A stretch of 64,000 nucleotides of DNA from Gallionella capsiferriformans ES-2 (GCF_000145255.1 NC_014394.1:62001-126000); one strand, 5' to 3'; positions 9,303 through 19,635 are shown, numbered from the stretch's first letter. Program-made: numbers and translations. Notes: generated by a model from the letters alone, not told the origin.

Positions 9303-9326
9303 ACTGGCGAAGAATTCTACGCCAGT
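9303..9326 (-). promoter_or_regulatory. Near-perfect 24-bp palindrome upstream of the por operon
   Basis: The arms ACTGGCG (9303-9309) and CGCCAGT (9320-9326) enclose the self-complementary AGAATTCT; only one of twelve base pairs fails. It lies between the stop of the FKBP lipoprotein gene (9341) and the porG start (9283). It could be an operator for the por operon or a hairpin ending the FKBP transcript; no run of T follows on the minus strand, which favours an operator. Confidence 0.5.
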
Positions 9327-9340
9327 TCCGGCAGAAAGGT

Positions 9341-9799
9341 TTAGTTTACGCCCAACAGTTCCACATCAAATACTAAAGTTGCATTCGCTGGAATGACGCC
9401 GCCTGCGCCGCGTGCACCGTAGCCCATGTCGGACGGGATGGTCAATGTACGCTGACCGCCGACTTTCATGCCCGCGACGCCGACATCCCAGCCCTTAATG
9501 ACGTGACCTGCACCGAGCGGAAATTGGAACGGCTGGCCGCGATCGCGCGAACTGTCGAACTTTTTGCCTTTGTGGTCGGCTGCGGCTTCATCAAACAGCC
9601 AGCCTGTGTAATGTACGGATACGTTTTGTCCGGCGACGGCTTCTGCACCGGTGCCCAGTTTGACGTCGTTCTTGATCAGTTCACTCATGTTGCTCTTCTC
9701 CATTTTAGGTGCGGGGGGTGCGGCTTGTTCAGAGCACGCGGTGGTTGAAAAGGCCGCTGCTAACAGCAGGGCTATCGTCAGCTTCGGAATCAGCTTCAT
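9341..9799 (-). CDS. FKBP-type peptidyl-prolyl isomerase, probable lipoprotein
   Basis: A 152-residue protein: an N-terminal signal ([20 protein letters not shown]) ends in a possible lipobox cysteine near residue 22, followed by a Pro/Ala linker and one FKBP domain ([79 protein letters not shown]). The residues of the isomerase pocket (Y, D, F, I, W, Y, F) look intact. It should act as a proline isomerase/chaperone in the periplasm. It is very similar to each half of the neighbouring tandem FKBP gene, 31 bases upstream, indicating local duplication. Confidence 0.92.
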   Translation of the reverse strand: MKLIPKLTIALLLAAAFSTTACSEQAAPPAPKMEKSNMSELIKNDVKLGTGAEAVAGQNVSVHYTGWLFDEAAADHKGKKFDSSRDRGQPFQFPLGAGHVIKGWDVGVAGMKVGGQRTLTIPSDMGYGARGAGGVIPANATLVFDVELLGVN

Positions 9800-9830
9800 T
9801 TATATCTCGATGTAAATAATTAGAAATGGA

Positions 9831-10517
9831 TTATCGCAGGCCAAGCAATTCGACGTCGAACACCAGCGTCGCGTTCGCAGGAATAACCCCGCCCGCACCG
9901 CGCCGTCCGTAGCCCATTTCAGGGGGAATGGTCAGTGTGCGGCTGCCGCCCACTTTCATGCCCGCAACGCCCGTGTCCCATCCGGAAATAACACGACCCA
10001 TGCCGAGTGGAAATTCGAATGGATCGTTGCGGTCGCGTGAGCTATCGAATTTTACCCCTTTGTTTTCGGGAGATTTTTTATCGAACAGCCAGCCGGTGTA
10101 ATGGACGGTCACCGTTTGTCCCGCCTGCGCCTCATCGCCTTCGCCGACTTTATTGTCCACGATTTCGGTTCTGATCACCTTAAGCAGTTTTACTTCGAAC
10201 ACTAGCGTTGCATTCGGTGGAATATCGTCGCCCGCGCCTTGTGCGCCATAGCCCATTTCAGGAGGAATCAGCAGCGTGCGTGTTCCGCCTTCCTTCATGC
10301 CCGCGACACCCTCGTCCCAGCCTTGAATGACGCGCCCGGCACCTAAGGGAAAGTCGAACGGGTCGTTGCGGTCGAGCGAACTGTCGAACTTGCTGCCCTT
10401 GTTGTCCGGTGCGGCATCGTCATACAGCCAGCCGGTGTAATGCACGATCACGGTTTGTCCTGCTTGAGCCTCTGCGCCTTCGCCCAAGCTTGTGTCGATT
10501 TTGATGAGTGTAGTCAT
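9831..10517 (-). CDS. Tandem two-domain FKBP-type peptidyl-prolyl isomerase (cytoplasmic)
   Basis: A 228-residue protein made of two complete FKBP domains, about 1-113 and 114-228, joined without a linker. Both have [53 protein letters not shown] and [17 protein letters not shown] or equivalent. There is no signal peptide, so it should be cytoplasmic, unlike its single-domain neighbour. AAGGAAAC precedes the ATG, 16 bases after metH; it may be read with metH. The fused repeat is an uncommon arrangement for an FKBP of this size and looks like an in-frame gene duplication. Confidence 0.9.
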   Translation of the reverse strand: MTTLIKIDTSLGEGAEAQAGQTVIVHYTGWLYDDAAPDNKGSKFDSSLDRNDPFDFPLGAGRVIQGWDEGVAGMKEGGTRTLLIPPEMGYGAQGAGDDIPPNATLVFEVKLLKVIRTEIVDNKVGEGDEAQAGQTVTVHYTGWLFDKKSPENKGVKFDSSRDRNDPFEFPLGMGRVISGWDTGVAGMKVGGSRTLTIPPEMGYGRRGAGGVIPANATLVFDVELLGLR

Positions 10518-10533
10518 GTCGGATGTTTCCTTA

Positions 10534-13500
10534 TTAGTAGCTTAATACGGGAGCTAGCCAGCGTTCCGCGGTTTCGATGTCCCAGCCCTTGCGCTCGGCA
10601 TAACTTGCCACCTGATCGCGGTCTATCTTGCCGGTCGCGAAGTATTTTGCCTCCGGGTGCGAGAAGTAGAAGCCGGAAACGGCGGCGGTGGGCAGCATCG
10701 CAAAACTGTCGGTGATAGAAATTCCGGCGCGGCGAGTCGCATCCAGCATCGCAAACAGCGGACCCTTTTCGCTGTGTTCAGGACAAGCCGGATAACCGGG
10801 AGCCGGACGGATGCCGCGATATTTCTCAGCGATCAGTGCGTCGTTGTCCAGACCTTCGTCGCTCGCATAGCCCCAGAATTCGCGGCGCACGCGTGCGTGC
10901 AGCAATTCGGCGAAGGCTTCTGCCAGACGATCGGCCAGCGCTTTTAACATGATCGCGTTGTAGTCGTCGTTCTGTGCTTCAAATTCGGCCACGCGCGCAT
11001 CGATGCCGATGCCGGTCGTCACCGCGAATCCACCGATATAATCGGCCACGCCCTTAGGCGCAATGTAATCAGCCAGACAATAGTTCGGGATGGATGCAGG
11101 CTTTTTGGTTTGCTGGCGCAGATTGTGCCAGGTCATGGCGCATTCAGAACGCGTCTCGTCCGTATAGATTTCGATATCATCACCGTTGATGGTGTTAGCC
11201 GGAAACAGTCCATACACCGCATTGGCGGTGAGCCATTTTCCGTCGATGATCTGCTTTAACATTGCCTGTGCATCGGCGAACAGTTTGCGTGACTCTTCAC
11301 CGACTACTTCGTCCTGCAAAATCTTCGGATAGCGTCCGGCCAGTTCCCACGCCTGAAAGAATGGCGTCCAGTCGATGTATTCAGCAATCTCGGACAAGCT
11401 GTAGTCGCGCAGTTCTTTCACGCCGGTAAACTTTGGTTTGGGCGGCGTATAGGCATTCCAGTCGGTTTTCATGCCGTGTGCACGCGCTGCTTCAAGTGTA
11501 ACGTAGACGGCTTTGGATTGGCGGGCTTCATGCGTTTCGCGCGCCTCAATGTAGTCGGCTTTGATCGATGCGACATAGTCGTCACGTAAAGTGTCGGAGA
11601 GCAAATTGCTGCATACGCCGACCGCACGCGAGGCGTCGGTGACATAGATGACCGTGCCTGAAGGATAGTTGGGCTCAATCTTCACCGCCGTATGTACGCG
11701 CGAAGTTGTCGCGCCGCCGATCAGGAGCGGAATCTTGAAGCCCTGGCGTTCCATTTCTTTTGCGACATGCGCCATTTCTTCCAGCGAGGGCGTAATTAAT
11801 CCGGACAGGCCGATGACGTCGACCTTGTGTTCGCGTGCGGCGTCCAGAATTTGCTGGCACGGCACCATCACGCCCATGTTCACTACCTCGAAGTTGTTGC
11901 ACTGCAACACTACGGTGACGATGTTCTTGCCGATGTCATGTACGTCGCCCTTTACGGTCGCCATCAGGATTTTACCCTTGGTGCTGGTGTCGCCCGAACG
12001 CAGTTTTTCCGCCTCGATGTAGGGGATCAGGTGCGCGACCGCCTGTTTCATCACGCGGGCGGATTTGACCACCTGCGGCAAAAACATCTTGCCTGCGCCG
12101 AACAGATCGCCCACCACGTTCATGCCGCTCATCAGCGAATCTTCGATGACTTCGACCGGGAATTTAGCTGCCAGACGCGCCTCTTCAGTGTCTTCCACGA
12201 TGAAGGTTGTGATGCCGCGCACCAGTGCGTGGGTTAAACGCTCCTGCACCGTGCCTTTACGCCATTCGAGATCCTCGATGATTTCCTTGCCGCCGCCTTT
12301 GACGCTCTCAGCGATTTTGACCAGTTTTTCGCCGGCATCCGGATGGCGGTTGAGCACCACGTCCTCGACGGCATCGCGCAGCTCGCGCGGAATCTCTTCG
12401 TATACGCCCAATTGACCTGCGTTGACGATGCCCATATTCATGCCGGCGCCAATGGCGTGGTACAAAAATACGGTGTGTATGGCTTCACGTACCGGCTCGT
12501 TGCCGCGGAACGAGAATGACACGTTCGATACGCCGCCGGAAATTTTGGCATAGGGCAGATTGGCCCTGATCCACTTGCAGGCCTCGATGAAATCCACCGC
12601 GTAGTTGTTGTGCTCCTCGATACCGGTCGCAATCGCGAAGATGTTCGGGTCGAAGATGATGTCCTCAGGCGGGAAGCCGACCTTGTTCACCAGAATGTCA
12701 TAGCTGCGTTTGCAGATCTCGATCTTGCGGGCATAGGTGTCGGCCTGGCCCGCCTCATCGAAGGCCATCACGACTGCTGCCGCGCCGTATTTTCGAACCA
12801 GCGTCGCATACTTGATGAAGTTCTCTTCGCCTTCTTTGAGCGAAATCGAATTGACGATGGACTTGCCCTGCACGCATTTGAGGCCCGCTTCGATGATGCT
12901 CCACTTGGAGGAGTCGATCATCAGCGGTACTTTGGAGATATCGGGTTCGGAGGCGATCAGATTGAGGAAGCGCACCATCGCGGCTTCGCCGTCCAGCATC
13001 GCCTCGTCCATATTGACGTCGATCACCTGAGCGCCGGTTTCCACCTGCTGCTTGGCAACCTCGAGCGCTTCGTCGTACTTGCCCTCCAGGATCAGTCGCT
13101 TGAATTTGGCTGAACCTGTGACGTTGGCGCGCTCGCCGACATTGACGAACAGCGAGCTGTCGCTGATGTTGAACGGCTCCAGACCCGAGAGGCGGCATTC
13201 GACCGGATTTTCAGGGATTTTACGCGGCGCGATGCCTTGGACTGTTTCGGCGATCGCCTTGATGAAGGCGGGGGACGTGCCGCAGCAGCCGCCGATGATG
13301 TTCAGAAAACCGCTGGCAGCCCATTCTTTGATGTGGCCCGCCATATTCTCCGGCGTGTCGTCATATCCTGTTTCGGCCAGCGGATTGGGCAGGCCTGCGT
13401 TGGGGTGAGCGGAAACGTAACAGTTCGCTACACGCGACAATTCAGCCACGTACTGGCGTAACTCTTCCGCGCCCAGTGCGCAGTTGAGGCCGATCGACAA

Positions 13501-14208
13501 AGGCTGTGCATGGGCGAGCGAATTATAAAACGCTTCAGTCACCTGCCCTGTCAGCGTGCGTCCCGACGCATCGGTGATGGTGCCCGAGATCATGATGGGC
13601 AGGCGTGTGCCGCGCTCGGTGAATACCGATTGCACGGCGAAGATGGCGGCCTTGGCGTTCAGGGTGTCGAAAATGGTTTCGATCAGGATGGTATCCGCGC
13701 CGCCGTCCATCAAGCCGCGCGTCGCGTCCGAATAGTCAGCTACCAGCTGGTCGAAGCTGATGTTGCGCGCGGCCGGATCGTTCACGTCCGGTGAAATGGT
13801 CGCGGTCTTGTCGGTGGGGCCTAATACGCCTGCGACAAAACGCGGTTTGTCAGGGGTGCTGTAAGCGTCGCACGCCTCGCGCGCCAGACGTGCGCCGGCG
13901 ACATTTAGCTCGTAGTTGAGTTCTGCCATGCCGTACGCTTTGAGCGTCGTCGCGTTCGCGCCGAAGGTATTGGTCTCGACGATGTCCGCACCCGCTGCCA
14001 GATATTCGCTGTGTATTGCGCGGATTACCTCGGGTTTGGTCAGCACCAGCAGGTCGTTATTGCCTTTTAGATCCTGCGGCCACTGAGCAAAACGCTCGCC
14101 CCGATAATCCGCCTCGTTCAGTTTGTAGCGCTGGATCATGGTGCCCATCGCGCCGTCCAGAATCAGGATGCGTTGCTGGATGATGTCTTCAATCAGGTGT
14201 CGGGTCAT
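10534..14208 (-). CDS. metH: Cobalamin-dependent methionine synthase MetH
   Basis: A 1224-residue enzyme, the same length as the E. coli one, with all four modules. The homocysteine domain starts [13 protein letters not shown] and carries the zinc cysteines ([18 protein letters not shown]). The pterin domain has [14 protein letters not shown]. The cobalamin domain has the cap ([28 protein letters not shown]) and the B12-ligating DVHDIG, then [13 protein letters not shown]. The reactivation domain ends with [12 protein letters not shown], which binds AdoMet. The start is the ATG at 14208; the frame extends 13 codons upstream without support. No cobalamin riboswitch is visible in the short leader. 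Confidence 0.97.
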   Translation of the reverse strand: MTRHLIEDIIQQRILILDGAMGTMIQRYKLNEADYRGERFAQWPQDLKGNNDLLVLTKPEVIRAIHSEYLAAGADIVETNTFGANATTLKAYGMAELNYELNVAGARLAREACDAYSTPDKPRFVAGVLGPTDKTATISPDVNDPAARNISFDQLVADYSDATRGLMDGGADTILIETIFDTLNAKAAIFAVQSVFTERGTRLPIMISGTITDASGRTLTGQVTEAFYNSLAHAQPLSIGLNCALGAEELRQYVAELSRVANCYVSAHPNAGLPNPLAETGYDDTPENMAGHIKEWAASGFLNIIGGCCGTSPAFIKAIAETVQGIAPRKIPENPVECRLSGLEPFNISDSSLFVNVGERANVTGSAKFKRLILEGKYDEALEVAKQQVETGAQVIDVNMDEAMLDGEAAMVRFLNLIASEPDISKVPLMIDSSKWSIIEAGLKCVQGKSIVNSISLKEGEENFIKYATLVRKYGAAAVVMAFDEAGQADTYARKIEICKRSYDILVNKVGFPPEDIIFDPNIFAIATGIEEHNNYAVDFIEACKWIRANLPYAKISGGVSNVSFSFRGNEPVREAIHTVFLYHAIGAGMNMGIVNAGQLGVYEEIPRELRDAVEDVVLNRHPDAGEKLVKIAESVKGGGKEIIEDLEWRKGTVQERLTHALVRGITTFIVEDTEEARLAAKFPVEVIEDSLMSGMNVVGDLFGAGKMFLPQVVKSARVMKQAVAHLIPYIEAEKLRSGDTSTKGKILMATVKGDVHDIGKNIVTVVLQCNNFEVVNMGVMVPCQQILDAAREHKVDVIGLSGLITPSLEEMAHVAKEMERQGFKIPLLIGGATTSRVHTAVKIEPNYPSGTVIYVTDASRAVGVCSNLLSDTLRDDYVASIKADYIEARETHEARQSKAVYVTLEAARAHGMKTDWNAYTPPKPKFTGVKELRDYSLSEIAEYIDWTPFFQAWELAGRYPKILQDEVVGEESRKLFADAQAMLKQIIDGKWLTANAVYGLFPANTINGDDIEIYTDETRSECAMTWHNLRQQTKKPASIPNYCLADYIAPKGVADYIGGFAVTTGIGIDARVAEFEAQNDDYNAIMLKALADRLAEAFAELLHARVRREFWGYASDEGLDNDALIAEKYRGIRPAPGYPACPEHSEKGPLFAMLDATRRAGISITDSFAMLPTAAVSGFYFSHPEAKYFATGKIDRDQVASYAERKGWDIETAERWLAPVLSY

Positions 14209-14298
14209 AGCAGGTAACTTGCGAAAATGAGTCGGGCATTTTACCACGCGGCGTGCGATGCGGTAAGCCGTTGGATTTACTTCTTAATTTGGATAGGG

Positions 14299-14763
14299 TT
14301 ATTTATTTGTGACGTGTTCAACTGTTTCGACAGGTTCGGTGGAGCTGATCAGTTTGTATACGACGCCGATCACCAGTAAGGCGGCCAGCAGAAGTCCGTA
14401 ATGCAGCGGGCTGAATATGGGGCCTGATCCGCCGGGTGCGCTGATCACTTGTACCGGTTGCACGATCATTTCGCGGATCACCGAAATCATGGCGACTTCG
14501 ACAAATACGCGCACCGAGGTTCGCCCCGTCTGCAGGTAATGCATTTCCGCTGAAATCAGCGTTGAGAGCGTCCAGAGGATGAACAGTGAACCTAAGGCAT
14601 GAAAAAATCCGCTGGTCGCATTGCCTGCATTCCATGCGTCTAAGGCTCGCGCGCCGAAATCCCAGATCACCATGATGCAGGCGATGCCCAGTGCCAGTGC
14701 CAGCAGCACGTGGATGAACTGGTTGAAGTTTTTCATGCTGTTGATCAGTTTTTGTTCGAACAC
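14299..14763 (-). CDS. PsiE-like membrane protein
   Basis: A 154-residue inner-membrane protein with four hydrophobic segments: about residues 15-35, 52-70, 85-105 and 118-136. The arrangement, with VEVAMISVIREMIVQPV in the third segment and a short charged C-terminus, resembles the phosphate-starvation-inducible PsiE family, whose function is not known. The start is a GTG with AAGGAG upstream; an ATG nine codons later is the alternative. It lies between the ComM-type ATPase and metH on the same strand. Confidence 0.68.
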   Translation of the reverse strand: MFEQKLINSMKNFNQFIHVLLALALGIACIMVIWDFGARALDAWNAGNATSGFFHALGSLFILWTLSTLISAEMHYLQTGRTSVRVFVEVAMISVIREMIVQPVQVISAPGGSGPIFSPLHYGLLLAALLVIGVVYKLISSTEPVETVEHVTNK

Positions 14764-14783
14764 CGGGCGTCTCCTTGTTAAAT

Positions 14784-16274
14784 TTATTTATCCATGCGCC
14801 GGTATTGTACGGCTTCGGCGATGTGGGCTGTCTGCAGGGCATCGCTGCCGGCTAGATCAGCGATGGTGCGTGCCATTTTAAGGACGCGATGATAGGCGCG
14901 AGCGGACAGGTCAAGTCGCGTAATGGCCCGTTTGAGCAGTGTTTGCCCTTCGGCGTCGGGCGTACACAGTTCATCCAGTTCCGTGACGGAGAGCTGTGCA
15001 TTGGGTTTATGCTGCCGGTCAATCTGGCGCTGGCGCGCCGCCTCCACGCGCGCCTGAATGTCTGAACTGCATTCGCCCGCGGATTTTTTCAGTAAATCTT
15101 GCTGCGGCACGGCGGGCACTTCAATTTGAATGTCGATGCGGTCGAGCAGCGGGCCGGAAATTTTGCCGCGATAGCGTGCAATCTGATCAGGCGTGCAGTG
15201 GCATCGCCCGTTGTAGTGGCCAAAATAGCCGCAGGGGCAGGGATTCATCGCGGCAATCAGCTGAAACTGTGCGGGAAACTCAGCGTGGCGCGCGGCGCGC
15301 GAGATGGTGATGTGTCCGGATTCGAGCGGTTCGCGCAATACTTCGAGCACGCTGCGCTCAAACTCCGGCAATTCATCGAGAAATAGCACGCCATGCATTG
15401 CCATTGAAATTTCCCCGGGGCGCGGGTTGCTTCCTCCTCCAACCAGAGCGACGCCTGACGCCGTATGGTGCGGTGCTCGATAGGGGCGCGTTTTCCAGTT
15501 CGCGATGTCGAAATTGCCGCCCAGAGACTGCAAGGCCGCGCTCTCCAGCGCTTCCTTGTCTGTCATTTGCGGCAAAATGCCGGGAAAGCGCGCCGCCAGC
15601 ATGGACTTTCCGGTGCCAGGCGGCCCGATCATCAGGACACTATGGCCGCCTGCTGCGGCAATTTCCAGCGCACGTTTGACTTGCTCCTGACCTTTCACTT
15701 CGCTGAAGTCGGGATAGTGTGGCTTAACGGTCTGTGGCTGGCTCTTGAAGGGTGCAATGGATTCGCGCCCTGATAGATGCGCTGCCACTTGCAGCAGCGT
15801 TTTCGCCGGATAAATCACGGCGTGTTCCACAAGCGCGGCTTCTGCGGCATTCACTTCCGGCAGGATGAAGGCGCGTCCGGAGGTAACTGCGCGACAGGTC
15901 ATTGCCAGCGTGCCGCGTACCGGGCGTACTTCACCGGTCAGTGCGAGCTCGCCCGCATATTCATATAAGCCGAGTTTGTCGGCGGGGATTTGTCCGGTTG
16001 CAGCCAGTATGCCTAGTGCAATCGGCAGATCGTAACGTCCGCTTTCTTTGGGCAGATCGGCGGGGGCTAAGTTGACGGTGATTCGTCTGGCCGGAAAGTC
16101 AAACTGGCAGTTCTGCAGCGCGGCACGCACCCGTTCACGACTTTCCTTGACTTCCGTTTCCGGCAGTCCAACGATGGTAAAGCCGGGTAATCCATTGGCC
16201 AAGTGCACCTCGACAGTCACCAGATCGGCTTCCATCCCTTCGAGTGCGCGGCTGTAGAGTACCGCGAGGCTCAT
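14784..16274 (-). CDS. comM: ComM/YifB-family magnesium-chelatase-like AAA+ ATPase
   Basis: A 496-residue protein of the YifB/ComM family. The N-terminal Lon-like domain (ALEGMEADLVTVEVHLANGLPGFTIVGLPETEVKESRERV) is followed by a Mg-chelatase AAA+ module with Walker A GPPGTGKSMLA and Walker B GVLFLDELPEF, a cysteine cluster (NPCPCGYFGHYNGRCHC) and a C-terminal Mg_chelatase_C domain (RAYHRVLKMARTIADL). ComM is a helicase that helps branch migration of DNA taken up by transformation in naturally competent bacteria. It starts one base after the ubiK stop, so the two are co-transcribed. Confidence 0.93.
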   Translation of the reverse strand: MSLAVLYSRALEGMEADLVTVEVHLANGLPGFTIVGLPETEVKESRERVRAALQNCQFDFPARRITVNLAPADLPKESGRYDLPIALGILAATGQIPADKLGLYEYAGELALTGEVRPVRGTLAMTCRAVTSGRAFILPEVNAAEAALVEHAVIYPAKTLLQVAAHLSGRESIAPFKSQPQTVKPHYPDFSEVKGQEQVKRALEIAAAGGHSVLMIGPPGTGKSMLAARFPGILPQMTDKEALESAALQSLGGNFDIANWKTRPYRAPHHTASGVALVGGGSNPRPGEISMAMHGVLFLDELPEFERSVLEVLREPLESGHITISRAARHAEFPAQFQLIAAMNPCPCGYFGHYNGRCHCTPDQIARYRGKISGPLLDRIDIQIEVPAVPQQDLLKKSAGECSSDIQARVEAARQRQIDRQHKPNAQLSVTELDELCTPDAEGQTLLKRAITRLDLSARAYHRVLKMARTIADLAGSDALQTAHIAEAVQYRRMDK

Positions 16275-16275
16275 G

Positions 16276-16518
16276 TTATTTAGGGGGTTGTTGCGCTTCC
16301 AGTTCTGCTACGCGTGCTTCGAGTGCGGTGAGTTGTTCGCGGGTACGCAGAAGCACTTGAGACTGGATATCAAACTCTTCGCGGGTGACCAGATCGAGTT
16401 TGCTAAACCCTTGCGTGAGCAGGGCGCGCACATTCTTCTCGATATCTTTGGCGGGGCCGCTTTCTGCCGCCTGACTTAACTTGGCGGAGATGTCATCGAA
16501 AATTTTCGCATTCAGCAT
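16276..16518 (-). CDS. ubiK: Ubiquinone biosynthesis accessory factor UbiK (BMFP domain)
   Basis: An 80-residue protein with the BMFP pattern: an amphipathic N-terminal helix (MLNAKIFDDISAKLSQA), then REEFDIQSQVLLRTREQLTALEARVAELE, a C-terminal coiled coil. UbiK helps aerobic ubiquinone synthesis by working with UbiJ and binding lipids. I chose the ATG at 16518, with GGAGCT-type spacing upstream, rather than the longer frame to 16566. It precedes comM by one base; the 316 bases upstream form the divergent control region shared with the porin-glnK-amtB operon. Confidence 0.9.
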   Translation of the reverse strand: MLNAKIFDDISAKLSQAAESGPAKDIEKNVRALLTQGFSKLDLVTREEFDIQSQVLLRTREQLTALEARVAELEAQQPPK

Positions 16519-16657
16519 GGTGGAGCTCCTTGGTATGGGTAATGGCTTTTTGATTCTTTTTCGCAATAACTATGCTACATAGCGTCATCACTGCGCAGGG
16601 AAGTCTATTGCAGTTTGAATCGACATTTTTGCCAGTGTAGCAAAACTGGTGCAGGCA

Positions 16658-16674
16658 GGCACAAAATCAGTGCA
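16658..16674 (+). promoter_or_regulatory. NtrC-like enhancer site 1
   Basis: GGCACAAAATCAGTGCA contains GCAC-N7-GTGC, the core spacing of NtrC dyads. Its centre (16666) is 33 bases, three helical turns, from the second site and about 130 bases upstream of the start predicted from the sigma-54 element, much like the two NtrC sites of E. coli glnAp2. Seen directly: the dyad and spacing; the binding is inferred. Confidence 0.68.
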
Positions 16675-16690
16675 TATTGGGAAAATGCTG

Positions 16691-16707
16691 TGCGCATATG
16701 GTGCGCA
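16691..16707 (+). promoter_or_regulatory. NtrC-like enhancer site 2
   Basis: TGCGCATATGGTGCGCA is a dyad with arms TGCGCA on both sides, close to the NtrC consensus arms TGCACC/GGTGCA. Its centre (16699) is about 97 bases upstream of the predicted transcription start. Confidence 0.66.
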
Positions 16708-16769
16708 GCGCGAGTGTAGAATCCAGTCATTTATTTGTAATGTGATGAATTAAAACAAACAAATAATTG

Positions 16770-16785
16770 TGGCACGCATCCTGCT
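16770..16785 (+). promoter_or_regulatory. Sigma-54 promoter of the porin-glnK-amtB operon
   Basis: TGGCACGCATCCTGCT has GG at 16771-16772 and GC at 16783-16784 with ten bases between, the -24/-12 pattern of sigma-54, including the preferred TGGCAC. Transcription would start near 16796, 39 bases before the porin ATG. With two NtrC dyads upstream this is the classic nitrogen-starvation promoter layout. Confidence 0.82.
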
Positions 16786-16834
16786 TATAGAAATGCGCGG
16801 GAAATATTTTTTTAAACTTTATGAAGGAATCATC

Positions 16835-17650
16835 ATGTTGAAAAGCAAATTACTGAATACCCTTATCCTGGCTGCAATGGCTGTTCCTTGTGTGGCAATG
16901 GCTGAAGATGCGCCAGCGTCTCCGCATACGGTTTCTGCAAATGTCGGGATCGTGAGTGACTACGTTTTCCGTGGTATTTCACAAACCTCTCATAACTCAG
17001 CGATACAAGGCGGCGTTGACTATGCACATGCAAGCGGCTTTTACGCAGGGGTGTGGGGATCAAACGTGAGCTGGATTTACGATACGGCTGCAACTGCCAG
17101 TGGTAGTCCTTCGATGGAGCTCGATACCTATTTGGGTTTCAAGAATGCTTTCGCGGAAGATTTTAGTTATGACGTAGGTTTCGTCCGTTACAACTATCTG
17201 GGTACCTACACTGCGGCGGGTGGTTACGCTAAAGCGGATACCGATGAAGTTTATGGTGCGATCGGCTACAAGTGGTTCACGGCTAAGTATTCCTACGGTC
17301 TGGGCGACTTCCTGACAGTTCCCGGCGCGAAAGGCACGAATTATCTTGAGCTGAATGCCAGTGTGCCCTTGGCTGATAGCGGATTTACGGTGACTGCGCA
17401 CGTGGGTCGACAAACTTACAAGGGAGCTGGTGCTGATGCTGCCGCAGCCATTACGACGGGTGCGCCAGGCACAGGTACCCCGACTTATTCCGACTACAAA
17501 GTCGGCATCACTAAGGATATCAGTGGTTATGTACTTGGCTTGGCTTACACCAGTACCAATGTCAGTTCGTTCTATACGACACCCGTTGCCACGACTAACT
17601 CTCAGTTAGGTAAAGGTACTGCTGCACTGACTTTGACTCACGCATTTTAA
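16835..17650 (+). CDS. TorF family putative outer-membrane porin
   Basis: A 271-residue protein. The first 23 residues are a signal peptide (LLNTLILAAMAVPCVAMAED). The rest is rich in alternating aromatic/polar residues, starting VSANVGIVSDYVFRGISQT and ending in LTLTHAF with a C-terminal phenylalanine, as in beta-barrel proteins of the TorF (TIGR02001) family. GAAGGA precedes the ATG at 16835; the frame upstream of it overlaps the promoter and is not used. It is the first gene of a sigma-54/NtrC-type operon with glnK and amtB, so it probably passes a small nitrogen compound, perhaps ammonium or urea, across the outer membrane; that substrate is inferred. Confidence 0.87.
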   Translation: MLKSKLLNTLILAAMAVPCVAMAEDAPASPHTVSANVGIVSDYVFRGISQTSHNSAIQGGVDYAHASGFYAGVWGSNVSWIYDTAATASGSPSMELDTYLGFKNAFAEDFSYDVGFVRYNYLGTYTAAGGYAKADTDEVYGAIGYKWFTAKYSYGLGDFLTVPGAKGTNYLELNASVPLADSGFTVTAHVGRQTYKGAGADAAAAITTGAPGTGTPTYSDYKVGITKDISGYVLGLAYTSTNVSSFYTTPVATTNSQLGKGTAALTLTHAF

Positions 17651-17654
17651 TTGA

Positions 17655-18035
<381 letters not shown>

Positions 18036-18045
18036 GGAGATCGAA

Positions 18046-19566
18046 ATGAGAAAAATATTCGCTTCATTTATGCTGATAGCCGCGTTGTGCGGACTGTCGG
18101 CGTCCGGCTTCGCGGAAGAGGCGGCGTCCGCTGTCGTATCGGCTACGGAAGTTGCGTCTGCTGTCGTTTCTGCTACGGAAGCGGCGCCTGTTATGGCTGT
18201 TGTGGCTGAAGCGGTTGTGGAGGCGGCTCCGGTTGTGGCACCCGTGCCTAACAAGGGCGATACCTCATGGATGCTGGTGGCAACCTTGCTGGTGATTATG
18301 ATGTCAATCCCCGGCCTTGCGCTGTTCTACGGCGGTTTGGTACGCAGCAAAAATATGCTGTCTATCCTGATGCAGGTGTTCAGTATCTTTGCGTTGATCA
18401 CAGTGCTCTGGGCGATCTACGGTTATTCGCTGGCATTTACCGAAGGCAATGCATTCATCGGTGGCTTTGATCGACTGTTCCTCAAGGGCATCTTTGATCC
18501 GATGACGGGTTCCGTAGCTAATGCGGCAACCTTTAGCAAGGGTGTCGTGATTCCGGAGTTTGTCTTTGTCGCGTTTCAGGCTACCTTTGCCGCCATCACT
18601 GTGGCGTTGATCGTCGGTGCTTTTGCTGAACGGATGAAGTTTTCTGCCGTGATGCTGTTCTCAGGTCTGTGGTTTACTTTTGCTTACTTGCCGATCGCAC
18701 ACATGGTGTGGTTCTGGACCGGTCCCGATGCAATCAAGGATGCCGCGACACTGGCTGTTGAAACCGTAAAAGCGGGCTGGTTGTTCCAAAAGGGTGCGTT
18801 GGACTTTGCGGGCGGTACCGTGGTGCATATCAACGCAGCGGTTGCTGGTCTGGTCGGCGCATTTATGGTTGGCAAACGTATCGGTTATGGCAAAGAGCCG
18901 ATGGCACCGCACAATCTCGTGATGACCATGATCGGCGCTGCGCTGTTGTGGGTGGGCTGGTTCGGTTTCAACGCAGGCTCTGCGCTGGAAGCGGGTGGAA
19001 CAGCAACGCTTGCTTTCGCTAATACGTTGATTGCAACGGCTGCTGCGGTACTGACTTGGTTGGCTGCGGAATGGCTGCTTAAGGGTAAGCCAAGCCTGTT
19101 GGGTGCTGCATCCGGTGCAGTTGCCGGTCTGGTTGCCATCACGCCGGCCTGTGGTTGGGTGGGTATCGGTGGCGGTCTGGTGATCGGTGCGCTGTCTGGC
19201 GTCGTGTGCTTCTGGGGTGTAACGGGTCTCAAGAAATTGCTGGGTGCAGATGATGCGCTCGACGTGTTCGGTATTCATGGTATCGGCGGTATCTTGGGTG
19301 CGCTGCTCACCGGTGTGTTCAACAGCTGGAGCATGGGTGGCACCGGTATCGCTGACTATGCAAACAATACCATTGTGGACACGGTCATTGCGGATCAGGT
19401 CTGGATTCAGGCCCAGGCTGTGTTGACCACGGTGATCTGGTCGGGTGTGGTGGCTTTCGTCTGCTACAAGATCGTTGACCTGACCATCGGCCTGCGTGTC
19501 GCAGCAGAAGAAGAGCGTGAAGGGCTGGATACTTCATCTCACGGCGAACGCGCTTACAACTACTAA
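18046..19566 (+). CDS. amtB: Ammonium transporter AmtB
   Basis: A 506-residue inner-membrane ammonium channel. A signal peptide (KIFASFMLIAALCGLSASGFA) and a long Ala/Val/Glu-rich low-complexity stretch (about residues 25-65, with near repeats of AVVSATE) precede the eleven-helix body. The body shows the pore features of the family: IPEFVFVAFQATFAAIT, the gate region AYLPIAHMVWFW, and the twin histidines GGTVVHINAAVAGL and DVFGIHGIGGILGA. AAGGAGATC precedes the ATG. The Ala-rich N-terminal extension is longer than in E. coli AmtB. A strong terminator follows at 19611. Confidence 0.96.
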   Translation: MRKIFASFMLIAALCGLSASGFAEEAASAVVSATEVASAVVSATEAAPVMAVVAEAVVEAAPVVAPVPNKGDTSWMLVATLLVIMMSIPGLALFYGGLVRSKNMLSILMQVFSIFALITVLWAIYGYSLAFTEGNAFIGGFDRLFLKGIFDPMTGSVANAATFSKGVVIPEFVFVAFQATFAAITVALIVGAFAERMKFSAVMLFSGLWFTFAYLPIAHMVWFWTGPDAIKDAATLAVETVKAGWLFQKGALDFAGGTVVHINAAVAGLVGAFMVGKRIGYGKEPMAPHNLVMTMIGAALLWVGWFGFNAGSALEAGGTATLAFANTLIATAAAVLTWLAAEWLLKGKPSLLGAASGAVAGLVAITPACGWVGIGGGLVIGALSGVVCFWGVTGLKKLLGADDALDVFGIHGIGGILGALLTGVFNSWSMGGTGIADYANNTIVDTVIADQVWIQAQAVLTTVIWSGVVAFVCYKIVDLTIGLRVAAEEEREGLDTSSHGERAYNY

Positions 19567-19610
19567 GTTTAACTTCTCCTCCCAGGAGCCATCCTCCGGC
19601 TCCATTTTTA

Positions 19611-19635
19611 GGGCACCGCATGGTGCCCTTTTTTT
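19611..19635 (+). terminator. Rho-independent terminator after amtB
   Basis: GGGCACC (19611-19617), loop GCAT, GGTGCCC (19622-19628), then seven T. This closes the porin-glnK-amtB operon. The following 255 bases contain no gene that I can support but hold the control elements of the chemoreceptor gene. Confidence 0.92.

Noticed and set aside
14209..14298. Cobalamin or SAM riboswitch before metH
   Set aside because: The leader is under 100 bases and I see no B12-box or SAM-type conserved core.
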